From Betaproteobacteria bacterium (lineage in GTDB: Bacteria; Pseudomonadota; Gammaproteobacteria; Burkholderiales; UBA9220), in NCBI GenBank assembly GCA_003519965.1, contig DOVS01000323.1:1-13116 (forward strand): DNA of 13,116 nt, written 5' to 3'. Shown here piece by piece: positions 7,458-13,116 of this stretch. Within the stretch, counting starts at the first letter, position 1, and each line of letters begins with the position of its first letter. The notes beneath the pieces are model-generated. The model was not told the DNA's origin. It did no database searches and worked only from the letters and a program-made list of their open reading frames with translations. A program made the translations under genes and the position numbers.

Positions 7458-10019
7458 TCATGCGGATGCGTTCTCCCGTGTTTCCCCTGGTTTGCCGCGA
7501 TACGCCGCCATCCGGGAAAAGTTCAGATAACGGTAAATATTGCTGGATAGCGGCGCGATTTTGTCTCGCACCACCGTTTGGTATTCCTCCACCGTCGGAA
7601 GCCGGCCCAACTGAGCGCAAACCGCCGCCAACTCGGCGGAGCCGAGATAAACTTGCGCGCCCCTGCCCATACGGTTATCGAAATTGCGCGTACTGGTGGA
7701 GAACACCGTCGCCTTATCCGCCACGCGCGCCTGATTTCCCATGCACAGCGAGCAACCCGGTATTTCGGTGCGCGCGCCGACCCGGCCAAAAGTGGCGTAG
7801 GCCCCTTCCTCGCGCAATTCCGCTTCATCCATCCGGGTCGGCGGTGCAATCCACAGCCGCGACGGAATTAAATTCGCATCCTCCAGCACGCTGGCGACGG
7901 CGCGGTAATGACCGATATTGGTCATGCAACTGCCGACGAATACTTCGTCGATCTGGCCGCCGGCCACCGCCGATAGCGGCTTGATCTCGTCGGGGTCGTT
8001 GGGACACGCCACCAGCGGCTCGGTCAAGGCGGCCAGGTCGATCTCCAGCACATAGGCGTATTCGGCGTCGGCGTCGGGCGCCAGCAGCGCGGGATTATCC
8101 AGCCAGGCGTTCATTGCATCGATACGGCGGCGCAAGGTGCGGGCGTCCTGGTAACCGTTGTCGATGAGATTTTCCAATAAGGCGATATTAGACTGCAAAA
8201 ATTCGATGACCGGCGCTTGATTAAGGCGCACGGTGCAGGCCGCAGCGGAACGCTCGGCGGATGCGTCGGAAAATTCGAACGCCTGCTCCACCGAGAGATC
8301 GGGCAATCCCTCGATTTCCAGAATCCGCCCGGAAAATACATTTTTCTTACCCTGCTTGCCCGTGGTCAACTCTCCCGCTTGAATCGCCGCGTAGGGAATT
8401 GCATTGACCAAATCGCGCAAGGTAATTCCCGGCGGCGCCTCCCCCGTAAAGCGCACCAGCACCGACTCCGGCATATCGAGCGGCATCGCTCCCAGCGCCG
8501 CGGCGAACGCCACGAGGCCAGAGCCGGCGGGGAAGGAAATCCCGATGGGAAAACGGGTATGGGAATCGCCGCCGGTGCCCACGGTATCCGGCAGCAACAT
8601 GCGGTTCAGCCAAGAATGGATCACGCCGTCCCCCGGCCGCAAGCTGACGCCGCCGCGATGAGTAAAGAAACCCGGCAGGTTGTGCTGGAGCTTAATATCC
8701 ACCGGCTTGGGATAAGCCGCGGTATGACAAAAGCTTTGCATCACCAGATCGGCCGAGAAACCGAGGCACGCGAGTTCCTTGAGTTCGTCGCGCGTCATCG
8801 CGCCGGTGGTGTCCTGAGAACCCACCGTAGCGATACGCGGCTCGCAATAAGCGCCGGGGCGCACGCCGGCGACGCCGCACGCGCGGCCGACTATTTTCTG
8901 CGCCAGCGTGAAGCCCTTGGCGGTTTCCTTCGGCGGCAGCGGCTGAATGAAACCACCGGCGAGCGGCAACGCCAACGCCTCGCGCGCCTTATGCGTAAGC
9001 CCGCGCCCGATAATCAGGGGAATACGGCCGCCCGCGCGCACCTCGTCCGGCAATGTCACCGGCTCTAGGGAAAACGTGCTGATGACTTGGCCGGCGGCAT
9101 TATGAATTTCGCCGCGGAATGGATAAATGGTGATCACATCGCCGGTATTCATCGCCGACACGTCGCATTGAATCGGCAGCGCGCCGGAATCCTCGGCGGT
9201 ATTGAAGAAAATCGGCGCGATCTTGCCGCCCAGCACGACACCGCCCGTCCGCTTATTCGGCACGAAGGGAACATCGCGCCCTAAATGCCATTGCACCGAA
9301 TTGATCGCGGACTTGCGGGAAGAACCCGTGCCCACCACGTCGCCGACGAAAGCGATGGGCAACCCTTGCGCTTTCATTTGTTCGATCCGCGCCAACGCGT
9401 CCGGCATTTTATTCACCAGCATCATCTGCGCATGCAGCGGAATATCGGGGCGCGACCACGCCTCCTGCGCGGGAGAAAGATCGTCGGTATTGATTTCCCC
9501 CGGCGCTTTAAACACAATAACTTGCATGCTGTCCGGCAGCGCCGGCCGCTGGCTGAACCACTCTGCTTCCGCCCAGGACTGGATCACTGCACGGGCGTAA
9601 GCATTGCCCGCCTTCATCTTTTCCGCTACATCGTGGAATGCGTCGAAAACCAAAATAGTGCGCGCCAGCGCCCGCGCCGCATCGGCGGCAAGCGCCGAAT
9701 CCAGCAACTCGACCAGAGTCGTGACGTTATAGCCGCCTAGCATGGCGCCCAGCAATTCCACCGCCCGCCGCTGGTCGATGAGCGGCGAGACGGCCTCGCC
9801 GCGGGTGAGTTGGGTCAGAAACGCCGCCTTGACCCGGGCCGCGTCGTCCACCCCAGCGGGAATACGGTTCTCGAACAGCGCCGTTAGCAACGCTTCCTCC
9901 CCCGTGGGCGGATTTTTTAACGATTCCACCAAGGCGGCGGCCTGCGCCGCGCTCAGCGGCAGCGGCGGCAAGCCCTGCGCCGCCCGCTCGGCCACGTGAC
10001 TACGATAGGCACTCAACAT
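7458..10019 (-). CDS. acnB: Aconitate hydratase B (bifunctional aconitase / 2-methylisocitrate dehydratase)
   Basis: TCA-cycle enzyme interconverting citrate and isocitrate via cis-aconitate; AcnB enzymes can also dehydrate 2-methylcitrate-cycle intermediates. It has 853 residues against 865 in E. coli and matches that protein throughout: [17 protein letters not shown] at the start, [34 protein letters not shown] (swivel domain), [31 protein letters not shown]. The [4Fe-4S] ligands are Cys698 (GSCMTNIGH) and Cys756/Cys759 (PGCSLCMGN). The N-terminal HEAT-like domain specific to AcnB is present. I start at the ATG ending at 10019, which aligns with E. coli and has AGGGAACGGG before it; an in-frame TTG at 10049 would add 10 residues with no family support and would leave almost no leader after the promoter. 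No damage seen. Confidence 0.98.
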   Translation of the reverse strand: MLSAYRSHVAERAAQGLPPLPLSAAQAAALVESLKNPPTGEEALLTALFENRIPAGVDDAARVKAAFLTQLTRGEAVSPLIDQRRAVELLGAMLGGYNVTTLVELLDSALAADAARALARTILVFDAFHDVAEKMKAGNAYARAVIQSWAEAEWFSQRPALPDSMQVIVFKAPGEINTDDLSPAQEAWSRPDIPLHAQMMLVNKMPDALARIEQMKAQGLPIAFVGDVVGTGSSRKSAINSVQWHLGRDVPFVPNKRTGGVVLGGKIAPIFFNTAEDSGALPIQCDVSAMNTGDVITIYPFRGEIHNAAGQVISTFSLEPVTLPDEVRAGGRIPLIIGRGLTHKAREALALPLAGGFIQPLPPKETAKGFTLAQKIVGRACGVAGVRPGAYCEPRIATVGSQDTTGAMTRDELKELACLGFSADLVMQSFCHTAAYPKPVDIKLQHNLPGFFTHRGGVSLRPGDGVIHSWLNRMLLPDTVGTGGDSHTRFPIGISFPAGSGLVAFAAALGAMPLDMPESVLVRFTGEAPPGITLRDLVNAIPYAAIQAGELTTGKQGKKNVFSGRILEIEGLPDLSVEQAFEFSDASAERSAAACTVRLNQAPVIEFLQSNIALLENLIDNGYQDARTLRRRIDAMNAWLDNPALLAPDADAEYAYVLEIDLAALTEPLVACPNDPDEIKPLSAVAGGQIDEVFVGSCMTNIGHYRAVASVLEDANLIPSRLWIAPPTRMDEAELREEGAYATFGRVGARTEIPGCSLCMGNQARVADKATVFSTSTRNFDNRMGRGAQVYLGSAELAAVCAQLGRLPTVEEYQTVVRDKIAPLSSNIYRYLNFSRMAAYRGKPGETRENASA

Positions 10020-10060
10020 AACCCGTTCCCTACTCTTCGATTCAGCCAAAAAAGCGACCG

Positions 10061-10089
10061 ATTATAGCACCCCCGCCAGCGCGGTAGAA
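10061..10089 (-). promoter_or_regulatory. Extended -10 promoter of acnB
   Basis: On the minus strand the sequence reads TGCTATAAT, a perfect TATAAT (10061-10066) with the upstream TG of an extended -10. The -35 at 17-base spacing is TTCTAC (10084-10089), a poor match, as is usual when an extended -10 is present. Transcription would begin near 10054, giving a leader of about 35 bases that includes the AGGGAA ribosome-binding site. Confidence 0.6.
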
Positions 10090-10269
10090 CTCGCGACCCG
10101 ACAAGAAACCGCGACGATGCATCGAAAACGGCCAGGGACGGCCCGTGCGTGACGTGATATAAAATCCGGACGCATCCGCAACGGTTTCGGCCAACGGAAC
10201 GGGGAAAGCCGCCGCGCGAAACCCCGCACAGGCGCCTCGCACGGACGTGACCGCCAACCCGACAGACGG

Positions 10270-10291
10270 AAAAATAGGGCGTTGACGCGCC
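10270..10291 (-). terminator. Possible weak intrinsic terminator after the GGDEF/EAL gene
   Basis: On the minus strand GGCG-CGTCAA-CGCC is followed by CTATTTTT, about 70 bases after the stop codon of the GAF/PAS/GGDEF/EAL gene. The stem is only 4 bp, so it is weak and could be chance in GC-rich DNA. Confidence 0.25.
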
Positions 10292-10357
10292 GGAAAATCG
10301 CGAAAGCCGCGGAAAAACGCCGAACCGGGAATGGCGCGCCCTAGAACCAACGGCGGT

Positions 10358-12571
10358 TTACACTGTCCAGGAAGGATCCGGCTTGAAACGGCGCGCCCAT
10401 TCGAGGACCGCCTCGCCGGGCATGGGACGGGCGATGCCGTAACCCTGGGCGGTATCGCAACCCAGCCGTATTAATTGCGCCCCCTGCTCGGCGGTTTCCA
10501 CGCCCTCGGCGATAACCTGGCGCCGGAAAACATGCGCTAAGGAAATAACCCCCTCCACCACCGCCAGATCGCTGTCGTCGTTGAGCATATCGCGCACGAA
10601 AGACTGGTCGATTTTAAGAATATCGACCGGCAGCCGCTTCAGATAAGCAAGCGACGAATAACCCGTGCCGAAATCGTCCAGCGCGAACAGCACGCCGAAC
10701 GCGCGGCACGCGTCGATCACCGCGCGCACGTGGTCGAGATTCTGCATGGCGACCGATTCGAGTATTTCGATATCCAAGCTGCCCGCGGGCGTTCCTGGCG
10801 TATCCGCGAGCGCCGCGCGCACGTGATCGACAAAGTCCGGCTGCTGGAGATGCAGCGCCGCGATGTTGACGCTCACCTTGGTCTCCAAGCCGGATTCGCG
10901 CCATTGCGCGGCCTGATGCAACGCCTCCCGCATTACCCAGTCGCCGATATCGATAATGAGCGGGCTGGTTTCGATCACCGGCAGAAATTCGCCGGGAGGG
11001 ATCATGCCGCGATCCGGGTCGAACCAGCGCAGCAACGCCTCGAAACCGATAATTTCTCCAGACGATAATCGCACCTTGGGCTGATAGAACAAGCGCAACT
11101 CGCCCGCCGCGAGCGCCTGCTTCACGCGCGCCAACAGCACGCGCCGCTCGCGGGCGCGCCGGTCCTGCGCGGCGTCGAAAAAGCGCAGCCCGCCCCGATT
11201 TTCGTCCTTCGTCTGATGCAGTGCAATTTGGGCGTGACGCAGCAAGGTGTCGGTATCGCTGTCATCCGCGGGAAATAAGGTGACGCCGGCGCTGGTGGAA
11301 ATCAGGATTTCCTGGCCATCGACCGTGAACGGCGCGCCGAAAAGGGAAAGCAACTGAATTAAACGCGGTTCCGCCGCCTCCCAATGCGCGAGATCCGGCA
11401 GAATGACGGCGAAGTGTTCGCTGGACAGACGGCCGGCCGCCTCGCCGGCGGCGAGCGCCTCGTTCAAGCGCTGAGCGAAAGCGACCGTCAGCTTGTCGCC
11501 AAAAGCGCGGCCATGGGTCTCGTTGATTTTGTGAAAGTGATCGATGTCGAAACACGCCACCGCCACCCAACGCCCCACCCGGCGCGCGCGGGCAATCGCC
11601 TGCTCCACGCTGTCGCCGAAGAAGAACCGATTGGGCAAATCGGTCAAGAAATCATAATGCGCGAGGCGCTCCAGCCGGCCTTGGACCTCGTTGAGACTGC
11701 TAATATCGGTGAGAACGCCGAAATAATGAATAATGTCGCCGCCCCCATCGCGCAGCACGCCAATACTCAGCAATTCGGGATAATGATCGCCGTTCTTACG
11801 CTGATTCCATATCTCCCCCTTCCAATAGCCTTTCTCGCGGATACTGCGCCACATATCGGCGTAAAATAACGCATCGTGCCGTCCAGAGGCCAGAACCCGC
11901 GGTGTTTTGCCGAGCACCTCTTCGCGCGCATAACCGGTCACCCGGCTAAAGGAAGCGTTCACGTCGATAATCCGTTGATGATGGTCGGTAATCAGAATGC
12001 CGTCCCGCGTACTGTTGAAAATATCGCCGTAGAGCTGCTGAACCAGCTGCGATTCAGCATAATGCTGGACGATCTCCTCGTACGTCGATTCGTAGTTGCG
12101 GCACAAGGCCAACGCTTTTTCCAGATTAGCCGCGATCGGCGCGAGAATCGCCGCCAACGGCAAGCCGGTAGCCGGCGATTGCGGCGCCAGCAGCAAAATA
12201 ACGCCCAACTCGCCGACCGGAACGCGGAGAATAACCCGCTGTTGCTTTCGCAAGGGCAAGGCGGCGATCAGATCGGGGGCTTCCTCTAACTCAGCCTGCG
12301 CGCGCACCAGCGCCGCCGGCAAACGCAGCCGCCCGCCTTGGCGGCGGATCAGGGAAAAATCGCCCACCACCGCCTCGATCTTGGCTTCGACTTGGCCGCC
12401 TTCCTCCCCGGCAATATCGGAAAGAAAAATACCGACAGAAAAACCCGTATGATAGAGCAGGCGTTGCAACGTCCGGGTCAGCAACGGCGCCACCGCAACC
12501 TCGCCGCCGATGGTCAGGGCAAGGTCATAGAGAACGGCGAGCGTTTGATCTTGTCTTATCGGCCCGGCCAT
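10358..12571 (-). CDS. GAF-like/PAS/degenerate GGDEF/EAL c-di-GMP phosphodiesterase
   Basis: Cytosolic signalling enzyme of 737 residues without TM segments. Domain order: a divergent GAF-like N-terminus (about 10-155), PAS with PAC (182-292, DGILITDHHQRIIDVNASFSRVTGY), GGDEF (303-470) and EAL (485-730). The GGDEF signature is replaced by SSEHF (383-387) and there is no RxxD inhibitory site upstream, although one metal-site Asp remains in FDIDHFHKIN; cyclase activity is unlikely, but GTP binding as an allosteric input remains possible. The EAL site looks complete: E511 of FEALLRW, N569, E602 of IEILES, D632-D633 of LDDFGTGYSS, K653 of LKIDQSF, E689 of AEGVET and Q709. It should degrade c-di-GMP to pGpG. 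The start overlaps the FIST gene by 16 bases and has a GGGGG ribosome-binding site, so the two are co-translated; the FIST protein is the likely sensory partner. Confidence 0.95.
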   Translation of the reverse strand: MAGPIRQDQTLAVLYDLALTIGGEVAVAPLLTRTLQRLLYHTGFSVGIFLSDIAGEEGGQVEAKIEAVVGDFSLIRRQGGRLRLPAALVRAQAELEEAPDLIAALPLRKQQRVILRVPVGELGVILLLAPQSPATGLPLAAILAPIAANLEKALALCRNYESTYEEIVQHYAESQLVQQLYGDIFNSTRDGILITDHHQRIIDVNASFSRVTGYAREEVLGKTPRVLASGRHDALFYADMWRSIREKGYWKGEIWNQRKNGDHYPELLSIGVLRDGGGDIIHYFGVLTDISSLNEVQGRLERLAHYDFLTDLPNRFFFGDSVEQAIARARRVGRWVAVACFDIDHFHKINETHGRAFGDKLTVAFAQRLNEALAAGEAAGRLSSEHFAVILPDLAHWEAAEPRLIQLLSLFGAPFTVDGQEILISTSAGVTLFPADDSDTDTLLRHAQIALHQTKDENRGGLRFFDAAQDRRARERRVLLARVKQALAAGELRLFYQPKVRLSSGEIIGFEALLRWFDPDRGMIPPGEFLPVIETSPLIIDIGDWVMREALHQAAQWRESGLETKVSVNIAALHLQQPDFVDHVRAALADTPGTPAGSLDIEILESVAMQNLDHVRAVIDACRAFGVLFALDDFGTGYSSLAYLKRLPVDILKIDQSFVRDMLNDDSDLAVVEGVISLAHVFRRQVIAEGVETAEQGAQLIRLGCDTAQGYGIARPMPGEAVLEWARRFKPDPSWTV

Positions 12572-13116
12572 GGAACCCCCACCAGCGCCGCATTATGAAA
12601 CAGCGGATACCCGCCGCTGGACGCCGTGCCGATTTCTCCTAGCGATAGCGCGCCAATCACGTTTTTTTCTCCGTCGTGCGTCAGCGCCGCAATTTCCGTC
12701 AACGCCGATGGCCCGGCATGCAGCCGCCGCCCGGCGCAATAAAACAACAGCAGATACGCCGCCGGCGCGCCCGCCAACCGGGCAAGCGCCGCCTGCAAGG
12801 CCGGAACCGCACGATTAGCGCAACCGCGCGCATCCAGCAGCGTCAGCAGCGAATTCGGCAAAATCTCGCCCGCGCAGACAATCGCCCCTTCCGCATCCAG
12901 CGCCACGGGAATGCGCACCAGCACTTCGCCGTCCGCCCGCAGAACGCCAAACGGGAAATGAACCGCGTGGCGGTAAAAATTCTCGCGGGTCACATCGACC
13001 CCATACGCCTCCGCCAGCAACTCCCGATACACCGCAAGCGCCGGCCGCCAGTCGATCTGGAGAATACGGTTGCCCTGCGCAGAAGTCGCCGTAATCAAAC
13101 GGTCCGGCGCCCGGTA
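12556..13116 (-). CDS. FIST-domain sensory protein (5' end missing)
   Basis: C-terminal 186 residues of a protein whose frame continues through the right edge of the window; the TTG at 13098 is an internal Leu, since the frame stays open upstream (YRAPDR). The text GNRILQIDWRPALAVYREL, then HFPFGVLRADGEVLVRIPV, LPNSLLTLLDA, YLLLFYCAGRRLHAG and finally NVIGALSLGEIG with GYPLFHNAALVGVPW is typical of the end of FIST_N plus FIST_C. FIST proteins are cytoplasmic sensors found next to histidine kinases, MCPs and c-di-GMP enzymes; one subgroup (NosP) binds nitric oxide through heme. Whether this one binds heme cannot be decided from the visible half. It overlaps the downstream GGDEF/EAL gene by 16 bases, which argues for a functional pair. 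Confidence 0.85.
   Translation of the reverse strand, partial: YRAPDRLITATSAQGNRILQIDWRPALAVYRELLAEAYGVDVTRENFYRHAVHFPFGVLRADGEVLVRIPVALDAEGAIVCAGEILPNSLLTLLDARGCANRAVPALQAALARLAGAPAAYLLLFYCAGRRLHAGPSALTEIAALTHDGEKNVIGALSLGEIGTASSGGYPLFHNAALVGVPWPGR

Larger units (their letters stand above)
10020..10357 (-). other. Intergenic region between the GGDEF/EAL gene and acnB
   Basis: 338 bases without a convincing gene. It carries the acnB promoter near its left end and a possible weak terminator at 10270-10291. A second AT-rich patch (10156-10165, minus strand TTTTATAT) could be another promoter element, but its hexamers do not space well. A 102-codon frame with a TTG start crosses the region and the acnB -10 and has no recognisable sequence. 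I could not make out a clear palindromic regulator site by eye. Confidence 0.5.

Noticed and set aside
8217..9068. 283-codon open frame on the plus strand
   Set aside because: It lies wholly inside acnB on the opposite strand; acnB is matched residue by residue to a known enzyme. Long antisense frames are common in GC-rich genes, and this one shows no family motif.
10020..10049. Ten-residue N-terminal extension of AcnB from a TTG
   Set aside because: E. coli AcnB begins at the position of the ATG ending at 10019, which has a ribosome-binding site; the TTG would sit almost at the predicted transcription start.
10042..10350. 102-codon minus-strand open frame between the GGDEF/EAL gene and acnB
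   Set aside because: It starts at a TTG, crosses the acnB -10 box and has no family resemblance; better read as non-coding leader DNA.

Overview
The window looks like chromosomal DNA from a GC-rich, Gram-negative proteobacterium, most likely beta- or gammaproteobacterial. This rests on a B-type aconitase close to the E. coli protein along its whole length, a YibF-like glutathione S-transferase, a MacB-type exporter and a dense set of c-di-GMP and chemotaxis genes. I cannot name the genus. I saw no rRNA, tRNA, CRISPR array, insertion sequence or phage gene, and no pseudogene.

Plus strand, 1-6767. The left edge cuts into an ABC ATPase (only the C-loop onwards is present). It is followed in an overlapping operon by two paralogous MacB/FtsX-type permeases: a MacB-like exporter with ATPase and membrane parts on separate chains and two different permeases. 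A small DUF2007-type protein with a C-terminal zinc-ribbon-like cysteine cluster follows. After a roughly 300-bp, locally AT-rich gap comes a two-gene unit: a methyl-accepting chemotaxis protein (MCP), then an EAL phosphodiesterase whose start codon overlaps the MCP stop codon (ATGA).

Minus strand, 13116-6808. The right edge cuts into a FIST-domain sensor. It overlaps by 16 bp a GAF-like/PAS/GGDEF/EAL protein whose GGDEF site is degenerate (SSEHF) while the EAL site is intact. After a 338-bp gap containing a good extended -10 promoter come acnB and a YibF-like GST, probably one operon. It converges on the MCP-EAL unit with only 40 bp between the stop codons.

The main theme is c-di-GMP breakdown tied to sensing. 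Two separate modules each pair a sensory protein (MCP, FIST) with an EAL protein that keeps its catalytic residues, and the window has no GGDEF domain that looks active. The most interesting points are the MCP-EAL translational coupling, the unusual membrane topology implied for the MCP, and the FIST-phosphodiesterase pair, which recalls NosP-type nitric oxide signalling. None of these is proved novel from sequence alone.
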